The notes below the pieces were generated by a model that worked only from the letters and a program-made list of their open reading frames with translations, made no database searches and had not been told where the DNA came from. Of a stretch of 64,000 bases of DNA, positions 39,054 through 52,100 are shown one piece after another. A program made the translations under genes and the position numbers. Position 1 is the stretch's first letter, and every line of letters begins with the position of its first letter. This DNA is from Ciona intestinalis (taxonomy: Eukaryota > Chordata > Ascidiacea > Phlebobranchia > Cionidae), in contig NC_020166.2 of NCBI RefSeq assembly GCF_000224145.3, positions 5,447,050 to 5,511,049 on the forward strand, written 5' to 3'.

Positions 39054-39859
39054 TAAAAAAAGACATTTAAAACCCAAAAACTTTATTAACCAAAACTCGA
39101 CAAAAAAAGCATGTAAGGTAAAAATCAAAATCTTAGATAAAAAAGTCTTTTCATCCGGGCGCGTGGCTATTTGTTGTTTTGTCATAAATTTAAAGAATCA
39201 GCGACAACGAGAAAAAGAAAAAGGCGCCGCAGTTTGCCAGACAGATGGCAGGCATAAGACCGAAGTAGTGGGACTTCGAGTTGTCAGAAAAGTCGCTGGA
39301 ACCGCCAAGAGCAGTCGCGCCAAGCAGGTGGTAGGTAGCGCGCTTCGCAGATGCCGCAAAGTTTTTTGATCAGCAAAGACCTATCAGTTGTTGTGGCGAG
39401 AAGTTATATTTTACGAGCACGGGTTTGGTCTGCATGTTTCGTAAAGTAAGCCATGCTAAACTTTTGTTTTGGACCTAAAATGTAAGGTTTTGTACAAGTT
39501 GGAAGGAAAATGCGAAAGCGTTTTAAAACGTTTGTTAAAATATCGTTAATTGGCTAAACGAATTTTACGCGGTTCAAGTTTAAGAATATATTTTTGGAGA
39601 ATTTATTTGAATTGCGTTTAGCAACTACACTGGCAGCGTAGCATAGATATAAGTTGACTCCATTTTGGTTTAGCTTCCAATCTATGATACCGATCTCGAA
39701 AACAAGATTTAAATCGTAGATAGAAACTTCAGTGTGGCCGCGTTCGGAACCAAAGTAAAATATAATTTTTATTGGTAGGTTTTAAGGATAGCACTGTAGA
39801 AACAATTTGTACCAAACGAATGAGAAAACTTTTTGCTTGAAAACGAGATAAAAGCGACA

Positions 39860-42800
39860 ATGGATACAGCGGTCCACCACTCTGTAGGTGCACACGTCAA
39901 GTCGCCTGTCACTTCTACAACGGAGAACAGATTTGAGTAAGTTTTTATGCGGTATTATCCACAATTATATTTAAAAGCGTGTTATTGTGCAATTTGTATT
40001 TTTAAAATACAGTTTAAAATAAATGCCCGCTTAATATTTAATTTGGAAATATACTCATAACTTCGATTAAAGGACAAAATAGAAAATATAAGCACTGAAG
40101 CTAAAAATGTAACTACTGTGTTTGTGTTCTTAATTTCTAAATGAATACATCCGTTTCTTTGTATTTAAAACTTAACCGAACTATGGCTCAAACGTTTTCG
40201 ATCTAGGTCGATATTCCAAACAAACGTAACCTTGGACTGGGTCGGCCGGATGGCGAAACCACGGCACCCTTTCTGTATTTAACAACCCGCTGAGTTTTAT
40301 TAAATCGGCGGCATTTCGTTACTGTTTTAAATTCTTATTGTTTCGGACGGCCTTGTATCGGCTTTTGTACCGGAACTAATTTGTTATTTGTTTACCAGCA
40401 TGGTTGTCACGCCACCGTATTCTGGCATTCACAATGTACAGGAGTTCAACGAGAAGAAGTCGGAACATTCCCGAGTGCATGACGGAGGTACTTACATTAC
40501 TAGACACGTTAATGCAATTCCTTTTCGTAGTGTAACATAGTGATGTTGTACAGGTAACGGCTCGCTGTCGCCATCTAGCGACAACAGCGATCAAGGTTCA
40601 TCGAGCTCTGAAGGGGCAGACCAGTTTACAAGGTCAGAGACTGACGGCGAGCGGCATAATTCTTCATACTCTAACTACTTGATGATGTTAGCCTATGCGA
40701 ACGCCAATCAGTTGCAAGTAGCCCCTCAGTACTTGGAAGCTTTGCGCCAAAGATTTGGACAAGTGGACAGAAGTCCAAACCGGGTTGCCGATGCACGGGA
40801 GCATGAAAGTGATGACGAAGTAGAAGAAGCTAGTCCGAAAGATCGGCGACCCTCTCCTGGCAACGGAGGTATGGAAACAGGGGGTCAAGCCAAAGAACGA
40901 GAAGAAAATGGTGGCTTCGAAATAACATCTGCCTCTCTTTCTGATGCTGGTACAGGAAAACAAAGTTTGCCGTGTGAACTGGAGGCGAAGGAGAAACCAT
41001 CTTCTGGAGAACATATTGCAAAGCAAGAAATCTTGGCAACGTATTCTCTTTGTGGTAACGCTCGCAAACCAGAGGCAAAGCCTAATAGCTTTCAATACGT
41101 TCGCTGGGGGCCACATCACGCATCCGATGTTCAACGCATGTCGTCAACGAAGATTGAAGTGGACCAGAATCGTAAGGATCTCGCAAATAAATCATCAATG
41201 TCGAACTATCCTGTTGACGGTAAGACTATTACGATTATTTTATTGACCGACGCTGCATTAACTTCACTTAGGGAATCCATATGGGAAATAGCGCATGGTG
41301 GCTGACATCTTGAAAGATAGAATGCCATAGCGTGTGGTTCATACTTTCTTTTCGATTCGACAGGCCCTGTCATTATAGCATACAAATCGGTCGTTGATAT
41401 AGTTGTTTCCGCGCATGATTGAACCTTTAGTAGCGTTCTAACCACATGTTTATGTTCTTCAGACTTACGTTCGCCTGCCTGTGAAATGGTCGCATCAATA
41501 GATGCTGCTAACGAGTTCAAATCCTTTGCGAACAATTACAGTAAAGACAACAAGTGCCCAACACCCGGGTGCCAAGGTACTGGTCACATAACAGGGCTGT
41601 ATACACACCATCGCAGTTTCAGCGGCTGCCCAAATAAAGACAGAATGCCGAAAGAAGGTAAGTTGAGCAAATTAAAATTATTTTGCATGGAACTTTGATT
41701 CTATATTTTCCAGCAATTCAAGCACTGAATGACGGAGCAAAAAAGTGTCCAACCCCGGGTTGCGTAGGAAAAGGCCACGTTAATGGAAATCGGCAGACAC
41801 ACAGAAGGTAAACACATTGTTGTTTTCATATTTCAAAGAAAAACGACAGAAGATTTAGTTTGTGCGGTACCCGTTTTTTTAACCAACAAACCGAAATCAT
41901 ACATTATTATACAGCGAGTCTGGATGCCCAATAGCTGCACGGAATAAGCGAATGCAACAACAAATGAAAAATGGCAGCAAGCACATGAGAAAGCCGTTCG
42001 AATGTAAAGGTATGTTTTAATTTATATTACAACATACCTTACACTCGTCTTGTAAGCAAATAACACGACATGACGTTGTTTCAGGTCCATTCAACAACTT
42101 GTATAAACGCTTCGAGGCTTCTGAACGTACTATTACCGCCGAAAACAAAGCTTCAAACAAAAATGACAAAGCAATGGTACGAATTTGACATTTTTCCTAT
42201 AGGGATCTTTTCCCAAAACTTAACTTTTTTTAACTTTTGTACTCACAGATGCATGCTACCGGGACTCACCACATTCAAAATCATTTTAGCTCAGCAGAAA
42301 ACCGAACATCTGAACCACTCAGCGTGAGTATACTGCTAAAACACTGTCATTCTGAAAGAGCAATTGCTCTTTTTCATACTCATACAACTATATACAATTA
42401 ACAGACGCAGCAACAAATGCATTTAAGTCGCATGGCAGCTGCCACAGCCGTACCAGCACACCAGCAAATTCCACGATTTTACCCGGGAAGTTTTACACCA
42501 ACTGCCAATACTAGCGGTTTGTTCGGAATGACACCTGTGCACATATTCGAAGCTTTTCGCAGACACCACCAACAAGCAGCTCTGTCACAAGTAAGTCTAA
42601 GTTCGATTTATTGTTATTTTTTTATCTTTCAAGACTGTGTTGGTTAAAATAAGTTGTTATTGAAATACAATACCGCAAAGAAGGCTTACTAATTAATAAC
42701 ATTTATACTAGATGGGGTGTGTACCTTCAAGCTTCGTAAAACAACCGCATTTCCCGGCAAATTCGGCAAGTGGCCGTCGCAATTCTGACGAATCCATCAG

Positions 42801-45800
42801 TGTGGCGACACCTCCTCGTTCCAGCACACCAGATCCAAACCAGCCGCTGGGTGTGAGCAAACCAAGCCATTATAACATGTCAGATAATGAAGTAGTTCCG
42901 TTGGAAAAGGTTGCACGAGAGAGAGATCACAGCATTGAAAGCATAATAAAAGAATCTCCAAACTCAGCGGCGATAAAACTTTCGCCACGAAGTGTTCATT
43001 CTGAAGATAATGAAAGTTTAATCGAAGAAAGAAATTCCCGCCCTCCCCCTCCACTTCAGCAGGCTTTCATGCCGTCTTCCACTCAGGATTGGCTCATGAA
43101 ACAGATGCATCCAGCTCGTGTTAATTTTATGCGATCGGATCCAAGAAGATTCATGTTGCCCTTTCAAATGGCCCGTTCTTTGCCATCGTTCGGTCGACAA
43201 GAGACTGAAAGCAGAGATTCACCAAGCGAAGATGAAGACATAAATGAACGTCGCGATTCTGGTTACGATGGTAGTCCTGGGAGAAAGAAGAATGTTGATA
43301 CTGCTAGTCCACCACAGAAGATTGCAAAACAGGACAACCAAGCAAACGTACGAGATGAAACTTCGAACGAATGCGCGTTGGACCTTAGTACGAAGTTAAA
43401 GGTTAAAAATGGCCCAACAGACGAAAGTGAAAAACAGCGGACACCAATAAAAAATGAAGCAACCGAGATCACCTCTGCTATGCAACCAACGTCAGCGCCA
43501 TTCCGCTATTCGGTAAATATTTCAGACGAATTTATTCACATACATTTGCTAACTAATGATTTACTCTTGCAGAATCCACACGATATCCAGTCGTTACTAG
43601 CTAGCAGATTTCTGTCTCGGCCAGGCGCATCTATGGCACGTAAACGTTCGTTCGAAGAGAGCAACAAATGCAACACATTTGCACCAAAACCTTCCCATTC
43701 GACAGAAGTAAGCGAAAGAAAGCAACTACTGGAAGATCTTAAACGTCGCACAATGATTCAACAACACCAGGACAAAACATTAAGAAGGCAAGTGCACACA
43801 GGAGCTGTAAAACACACCACTTACTAAAATATTCGAATTTTATACAAAACTTCCCGAAACACAAATACAACTATCATTACTAACCCATGAATTGTAACAA
43901 ATCAAATTATTTAGAACAAATATTCATATAGATTAAAGTGGTCAAATTTTTAACATTTTATCTAAATTTTCAGAAGCATGCCACACCTTTACAGCAGCGC
44001 AGGTATGGTCGGCACCTTACCTTCCATGGCCCCTTTCATGTCTCGCCTGTCATCAATGCTACCCAAATCTCATGAAACCGAAAAAGCGGGTTTTTCAAAT
44101 AAAGTAAACCAACAACTCCCGCTGATGTAAGTAAATAAACTGCGATTGATACTAACACTTACAAGTCGCGAACTTAGCACACTAACGAAACGCAGCCAGT
44201 AATTTAAAATGTTTATTTGCAGACCGTGGCAAAACAGACAAAAGTTGTCATCGAAAAAGAAAGAACTACAGTCGTGCCCGATGCCTGGGTGTGATGGGAA
44301 AGGACACGCGACAGGCAACTACACCTCACATAGAAGTTTATCAGGGTGTCCACTCGCGCCAAGGGGCTTAGTTACTGCGTGTGCTTGCGAGCAAAAGTAA
44401 GAAGTTATTATTGTCCGTCAAAACCTTATTTTAATAGCTCATTATAGCTCCACACACCCCAACATACCATGATATGTTACTTCAATTCGCATTTTTGTAA
44501 TTAAATATTTTTAGATGCCCAACTGAAGGATGCGATGGTTCAGGACATTCGACGGGCAACTATACATCTCACAGAAGGTAATACAATTTCACGTATTTGG
44601 ACAAATTTTAATGATTCCCATTTTTTATTTTATAACGTATAACCATACAATTTTGCATGCAGCTTGTCGGGCTGTCCACTAGCAAAGCGAAACAGATCCC
44701 TAAGTCACGGTCTCAAGCCGTACACTGATATGTCGCCCCCTGCAAACGACATGCGGATACAAGTTTCATCTCAGTTGGAAAACGAACTGACCGAAAAAGA
44801 TACTGAACCAATGCAAACCGAGTTCTATGCCCCTCACAGTACGTTTAATTACTAAATTTTAAATCAAGCAAGTGACCAATACGTGTATAATAGTCATTTA
44901 AAATTTTAGATACTCCAGTTGTCAAAACCGAACCAATCTCTCCTATTCTGCAAAACAATCACTCAGGTTGTGACGAAAGAATGAACTACGATGACGCTAC
45001 AGTAATGACAAAAAACCGTATTCAAACCCCAAGCCCTAATCTCACTGATAACGAAAGAACGAAAATCGAACACGGCAATCGTGACCAGAGTAGAAGGTAT
45101 ATAGACACACTTTGTAATCAAAAATGAAAAACACTTAAATACCGAACTGCAAAGTTTATAACTAATGAGTAAACGATTATATTAAAATCATTTCCTTTAG
45201 GTCGCTTTCATTCGACGAAGACAGCGCCAACCGAAACAATGACTGTGACGTCATCGAATCTCGGCTTCCACAACAAGCGATGGCAACAACCAGCGAGGTA
45301 AGAATATTTGACGTGCGATTGGCCTGTTGATTACTGTTATTTAGTCGAGACAAGCGCTGACAAGCGGCTCTGATTTCACAGACAACCACATCGAATGGTA
45401 TTAGTATCGCTTCTAACCCTAATGCAGTGGCGGTGGAAAACCTGGATAATGAAGAGATGAAAACGCAATTACTCGCCTACCTTGGTGGCATTGCCCTCCC
45501 ACACTCTAGGGTAAGGAAGAAAGTAGATATTTTTCTATTAATAACACTTGATAAAATAACGCCCTTCAATAAATAATTGAGTTAATAGCCACCTGTCAAA
45601 TTAAATCGTTAATTGGTGGTTACTACCGCGCTGCCTTATTTATTAAAATCCCAGGGTAAAATAGCTTACATATATTATACGTTTATGCTTTCACGACACT
45701 CGGTAATTATCGCAGCCTCTCTGTCCACAGGAATTCCCAACACGAGAAAATTTCGACTCCTACATACAACAACTTCGACAGTGCTGTAGCGACCTTTCTA

Positions 45801-45880
45801 ACACCGACAACATAGCTCTACTCGATGCAGTGAAACAAGCAGTTCCTAAAAACTTCGATTTCGGCATTGTAAAATTATAA
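39860..45880 (+). CDS. MYT1: MYT1/ST18-family C2HC zinc-finger transcription factor
   Basis: Nineteen exons join in phase: 39860-39936, 40399-40487, 40554-41219, 41463-41657, 41714-41807, 41915-42009, 42085-42176, 42249-42323, 42405-42590, 42712-43512, 43573-43787, 43974-44126, 44223-44396, 44515-44577, 44663-44838, 44910-45096, 45201-45297, 45382-45510 and 45731-45880. The product is about 1237 aa. Four CCHHC fingers of the MYT1 type (CPTPGCxGxGH...H...SGCP) lie near residues 309-337, 354-383, 931-960 and 972-1000. Fingers 2 and 4 are split by introns. The N-terminus is acidic and Ser-rich, the centre is a long disordered linker, a VKTEP SUMO-type site follows finger 4, and the C-terminus ([10 protein letters not shown]...AVKQAV) matches the family's terminal coiled region. 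Vertebrate members have six or seven fingers. The role expected from the family is neuronal differentiation. The start is the ATG of exon 1 ([10 protein letters not shown]); a 5'UTR exon is possible. Confidence 0.93.
43513..43572 (+). other. 60-nt in-frame mini-intron in MYT1
   Basis: GTAAATATTTCAG begins and TTTACTCTTGCAG ends a 60-nt stretch with a CTAACTAAT branch-like site and no in-frame stop. Retention would add 20 residues between PFRYS and NPHDIQ. Splicing is preferred because of the strong 3' signal. Confidence 0.7.
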
Positions 45881-48800
45881 ACAGGGATACATCGTAACTC
45901 GTAACTATATATTATATATACTAACTTCTTCATTTTGCGCGTCGATAAGTCGTTTAGGGTCAGTAACATAACGTTGTACATGTTTTTTCCACCTCGCATC
46001 AAAACTTCAAACCGATTAGTTCATTTTTTGTATATTTGTTTCGCTCGTTTACGTTTTGTTGCACCTGGCAACGACCTGCAGCCTGCTCATTACTTCAAAT
46101 GCATTACTGCTAGAGGTTTATACTTCAGTGGTTGCACACATTTAGGTAGATTATTGTATTACACTGTCGTGTTATTTTTTGTAGCTCTGGTTTAAGTTAT
46201 AACAGCTGTATATACAAACGCTTGTATTTTTACCGCTGCTCCGATAAGACATATTTTCCGAGGGCAACACGTCGCTATATGGCACTGTGGCGCTATAAAA
46301 ACGCAATCGTTAATGCAAATCGCCGAGTCAATCATACAGTTGTAGCTTGTGGTACAAGTATTCCAATTCATACAAAAACTGTAACAATCGTGGTCGTCGA
46401 CCGCATTTTGCACGATATAAAACCACTGTACCAATGTCTTAGCGTCAGCGACACAACCAGATACACTCAGATACACATCACTTGATACTATTGAATGCTT
46501 TATCTTCAATTTATTACAATCAGTATAGGCTACTGTATACTAAACTGCCTATTTTGCGCGCTATTATTTTCATTCACTTTACCCACCCTTCAATCACATA
46601 ACTCTTTGTACAAGCTAGTTAAAAAACTGTACATATTTACAATACATATATCTACCGTACAATACATACTGTGCACGTATTATTATTATAGTACTTCTGT
46701 TATGTGCTTTTCTGTCGTAATTTAACTGTACACTCATCACCCTGGTACACAGATTGTGTTTTTGCAACGAGATTACTATTCCCGAATAAACGGTAGCTGC
46801 TTATATATTGCTCTCTTAAGTTTTACATAGTTACACTAGACAACTAAAGCATTTGTAATATGAAAATTCATCAACTACGTATGTAGTAAACTGGTTGGTT
46901 GAATGAAACATACGATTGTACATTTCTAAACACAATGCAGAAGTCTAGTAGTAAACATAAAGTAACCTACCTTTACTTGGTCAAACCGGGTATAGGAACA
47001 TATACATGGTATATTGGTATCCTAAGCTAAAGACTCTTATTGGAAAAAGCAATTGTTTTAAAAGCCGCCCAACTGAGTTGAAACAAACCAAAACTACAGC
47101 AAGACATCACGCAAGAAATGGAGGTGCTTATCACGTTAGCGGATTTTAGCAGGAAAGTGAAGTGTGACGTAACAAATATCTATTACTTGACAATTTAATA
47201 AGCTGATCAGAATAAATACATAATGTTGTTAGATATACTTGTATTTTGGCATACCAGTGAAAATAAAGGTAATTCATAATACTCCAAAACGTTAAATCAC
47301 TTCGGTACACACTTGCAGATACGGTGCAAATTTTAGTTAAAACTATAAGTCACTCATCACTTTAATTTAAACGTAGACTCTCGTAGAGTATGCTAAGATA
47401 TTTCAAAAGTATTTATTTTCCTATTATGCAAACACTTTTGCTTTCCGACAAAGAGTCCTATGTTAGCGATAAATGTATTGCGTGCCTTGTTTTCTAGACT
47501 TTGAACTATAGGCTGTTTTGAAACCGTTTGGATTCCACTGATCATGGGAATAACAATGTTCGTCACGTCTACTAATCAAATGCGACATGAGATGTTAGTA
47601 TAAATTGTGATTTATTTTTAAACTTGTAAAACGACATATGTCGCAATCATGCAGCATTACTTTCGCTTGAGCTGCTGAAATACAATAAATTAATATACCG
47701 GAATGTACACTAAATTAATATGCGGGCAAACAGTAAGCGATTTATAGCAAGAAAAACAAAGACTGTGTTATGGCAACTGTGTTTTATATAGCGATGCTTG
47801 CGTGACTGTGGTGAGAACGTTGAACTTTATGCGATGGTATTTAGGGCCATAAAAACGATTGCATATCTGAGCACTAACTCATATTCGAACAATATAGGGT
47901 TGGTCAATAATCAATGTATGCGCAATATATAACAAACTTTAAAAATGCGCCTCACGCAACTGCAGTATAAATGATAAAGAAACATGGAGGGCTTGAAAAT
48001 GATTAACTTTTTGACGATGGAATAAACCACACCCAACAGTTTGAACAATTGACGCTTCAGTTAAATATTAACGATACAAAACTGACGATATGTGTTCACT
48101 CACTACACTCTGGAAGGTTAATCGCAAAAAAGGAATTTAGAACACACATATGACGTGTGCATTTTTGGCTGTAACCTGTCACTGGAAAATAAGGCGGGGT
48201 TAAAACATATTAGGTGACAAAGCTTTGTCTTTTCAAGGTCCACGCAATATAAACCTTCCAAGTTAACAGAAATGTAAACTGAATAGGCCGGAAAACGTTA
48301 AATATTTAAGAATTTAATTTAATTTAAAATACAAACACAAACGTCTTGTTTTATCGCGAATGTCTTTGGCGTTCCAGCACACAAATTTATAAAAATGAAA
48401 AGAAAATGGAATGGTAAAAGAGATAACGTTGAACGTATCAATCCAGATAGTTGTTGTGACCTCGACCGTTTCTCTGGAAATATAAAATAGTGGTAACCTA
48501 AGTTGGCAGATGTCATGTTGGTGTCAGTGGAAGATTTCATTAACATGCATAAATTAATAGTTATGTCAACCTATTTTTTTAAACCGTACTGCTGGTCGAC
48601 GACCAAACCAATGAAATAACGACACAATTTGGGCCGTGTTTTAGAGGTACGTATGTCATATGTATGTCATAGCAGTATGGTGCAGTTACTGCTTGTCCTC
48701 CGTAATATACGAAGCTTGGATAATTGTATAATATAATACAAGAAACACTTATATGTACATGGTGTATCTATAGTTATACCTCATAGTGGGAGTCTGGTAC

Positions 48801-49142
48801 ATAACTTCTATTGTCGCTTGCGTTCGAGCCCTTGAAATGTAAACAGAGTTTATTGAATTTGTGAGTCAAGCTGGAAAGAACCCTTGTGTGTTTAATAGTT
48901 AGCCTTTCGAATTTCTATACCGAGGGAGGGTTGCGAAACAAAGTGTGTGGACCTTTAAAAATAGCTTTTTTCCTAGTATCATGCAATGTTTAACTTACTG
49001 GTATATATATTTAATAACGTATAAGCGATACTTATTATTGGTGTATTATATTCCACATCAAACCTAAAAAAGCTTTCATACCATTATACGTTTAATCTGT
49101 TCGTTAAATCAAATTTCAATGATTGTGCCTAAACAAACTTAC
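45881..49142. other. 3' flank of MYT1 and unresolved 3' end of the mucin-like gene
   Basis: The spacer lies between two genes that converge (MYT1 plus; mucin-like gene minus). It is AT-rich. ORFs at 45935-46195, 46192-46509 and 46222-46485 overlap in opposite frames and show no gene character. The last resolved exon of the mucin-like gene (ending 49143) ends in a donor, so at least one further 3' exon should lie here. A donor/acceptor-like pair near 48.49-48.50 kb (minus) is suggestive but not proven. Confidence 0.45.
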
Positions 49143-52100
49143 CGCTCGCTCCGAAGGTGCATGACTGCGTCTTTTGTAATTCTCATCGTCGAAGTTCTAA
49201 GTAAAAAAATTAATGACGTTTATTTACTTACACAGCTCAAATGGTACGTAGCAATAACACTTACCAAGTTAGAAGGGACCGTGGCTCGCATATTTCCGTT
49301 GAATTTGTAGTTAAAAGTTTTCTGAAACGAAAGAACCCCAATAAATTTAAAGAAATGCTTTAAAATTTAAACAGCCACAAATATGCGTATAGAAGCGTGA
49401 GGAAAGATGACACACCTTTTCATTTTATTTTTTCGTCCCATGCATTTGGTAGTAAACAAAGGACATTGAAAGAATGATAAAACTGTAGCCTCATAACTGC
49501 CTTAGACCGTTATTAATTGTTTAAAACACGATCAGCTTATTACAGTTTTATGCGTTAAGGTCTTCCCCACCCCACTCACAACCTAAACATATATAAACAA
49601 TTTTTAGGTCTTTACCAAAACGTTTTCAGTTGACTCCGGTATATTTCCTTTCTTGTCGTAGAATGGATTCTGAAAACAAAATTATCGTGTTTTTAATTAC
49701 ATATTTTACATATTTATAGTAAGGTGGGGGAAGGTGGGACACCTTTAGCACATAATATCTAAATATTCTAGTCGTGTTTTAAACAATTACTAACGGTCAA
49801 TGGAAGTCGTGGGCATATAGTATTACAATTTCTTGAATGTTCTTTGTTTACTACTAAACGGGGCGAGAAAATATAGGTAAAGGGTGTCCCGTCTTCCCCC
49901 AGCCTACTGTATATTATAGTTTTTAAAAACATCTGCGTTATACGAGTCAAAAACAATATATTATACCTCGTGTAGCGTGGAGCTGTTGTTGCCATTTTGG
50001 TACGCTGCTGATTTTGATTTTTTGCTGCTCTTGCTTTTTGAAACGCACAGTGCGATAAGAACAGCGATTAAGATAAGTAGAAGAGACCCACCGACCGTAA
50101 TAAACACGAGCAGCCAAGCTAAATACAAACGATATTTTAACCTTAATGGCATTTAAACGATATGTTTCATCTTTCCATCTACTTACGATCTCGGCAGTGT
50201 GTTCCAGAGAAACCAAACACACATTTGCATGATCCGGGCTGACCCACACATTCTCCAAACGGACCATTGCAGTCGGAGTCGGTATTGCAAATGTCAACTG
50301 TACATATAAAAAACGAAAGTTCCTTTAAGTGTTATGCAACTAGCATGGTGACATAATCAATGTTGCCATCTAGCAATACTTTATACAACATGCACTTTAC
50401 TTTCTTTTTGAATATATACGACAACAAGGACTATATTAATCAAAAGCAACAAAAAGAAGGCACTTAGCAAGAATAATACCACTCTGGGATCAGTGTTAAT
50501 AAAGGCACATAGCTGCTAATACCACCATACCGTTGACTAACAGTGATTTGTAATTAATAAATTAAAACAATTTAATATAAAAAAGTGGGCGTTAAGACAA
50601 CACTTACGTTTACAATATTGACTATTCCCATCCATCGTTACATAACCTGGATTACATTTACAATTCAAACTTCCTTCAATAGTTGAACAACTTGTGGAAA
50701 TTGTGTCGCAATATCCTTCATATTGATCGCATACGGCGACTGAATACGCTGTAATGGATGGAACTGTTTATTGCAGTGTATATTACTTGGGTAAGATTGG
50801 CTACTGATGTTATGGCACCCAACATCTTATATTTCCTTATCGTGATTTAAAAACCGCTTTTTTCGAGTCGTGTGATTGCAGTTATATATTTCTGTAAGTT
50901 TTCTTTGTTCACTACTAAATTATACGAAAAATTAGAATAAAAACTGTCCCATCTTACCCCACCCTATCAAGGTATGCGACCAATCAATTTAAACCAGTAC
51001 ATGGTTAATAAGTGGCCTTGTTTCGAATATATTACTATTTGTTTATAGTTTTTAAAGTGTTATTTTTTCAAATTGTTCCGTTGTTATTATCATAGATATA
51101 GTGGGTTTTTTAGCGGACTGTACTTTTGTGAAATTTTGTATGTAAAACTGAGAAGTATGTAACAGGATTTATAGGATTTTTTGAAAGAAATGTGAGAATA
51201 CTTACTTCCAGATGCTTCGACGGTTGCTGTCTCATTTAGTGGCTGACTACCAACTACGCACCCATCAGGGCCGACTGAACAGGCATCCTGTTTTCAAAAC
51301 ATTTAAAAACTCTTTAACTGTGCTTTTGTATAATAATATTGTATGCCATACTCAATATGTACATAGCGTTAAATTATTTAGCATATAATGAAAACACATT
51401 AAATGGAGAATATTATAAGAGTAATGGACAAACTCATGCATAAATCGTGACGAGTTATTTCATGTAACATAGTATATTAGGATTTATATAAATGTCACTT
51501 ACCAATCCATCCTGCATTGCTTTTTGTATGGTTTCAACACTCTCGGTTGATGTTGGTTTATATAGCAGAACATATGAGGCGAACGTGGCTGCTGTTACGT
51601 TGATATTATCAACATTAATATACCCGTTGGTGTTTTTGTAAATAGGATTAAGCTGCAACGTAAATTCGATTAGTTAAGTGTTTTTAATAGATGCCATGCG
51701 TTAAGGTTTATGACTTTTATGTAATTATAGTTTGTAAACATTTTCGCGTCACAAGGACTGTTTTATCATTACTATCTACTATACCATACAGTCAAAATGA
51801 ACCAGTGTAATGACTTACAAAATCTTCAACTTCACTAATGCTTGCTTGTTTGGCTGAAGCTCTCATAAAACTCGAGCTGGCATACACTAATTGTCCACCG
51901 AATTGCAATGCTGTAAAATATTTTTATGAACACTCCACTTAACATAACACAGTTGCCATCAGAAGGCTTATATACCTGGTTCACATGATAGCGAGTCATT
52001 ATAAAACCCAGGTTTGCACAGACATTCGAATGTCATATCAGTGATCTGGTTGCACCAACTACCAGGGTCCTTACACACGCTTGGTACTTGCTGGCACTGG

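Larger units (their letters stand above)
26945..39859. other. 13-kb stretch with no supportable gene, upstream of MYT1
   Basis: No exon chain could be built on either strand. It holds the 3'UTR of the disordered-protein gene, two MITE copies and a remnant near 32020-32057. There are patches with raised GC (27.4-28.4, 32.2-33.6, 34.1-34.4 and 38.3-38.8 kb), a short stem at 30659-30688 (ATTAGGTCT/AGACCTAAT), a decamer cluster near 35.85 kb and nested inverted repeats near 39 kb. The largest ORFs (28505-28972 minus, 35047-35394 minus, 32150-32488 minus, 38464-38760 minus) have no splice context or recognisable composition. The position suggests cis-regulatory DNA of the zinc-finger gene. Confidence 0.5.

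Noticed and set aside
39163-39369. 68-codon basic ORF upstream of MYT1
   Set aside because: No donor leads in phase to MYT1 exon 1, which has its own ATG. Possibly 5'UTR or promoter sequence.
46192-46509. 105-codon minus ORF with overlapping plus ORF
   Set aside because: Cys-rich by chance; no signal peptide or splice sites, and it lies in the 3' flank of MYT1.
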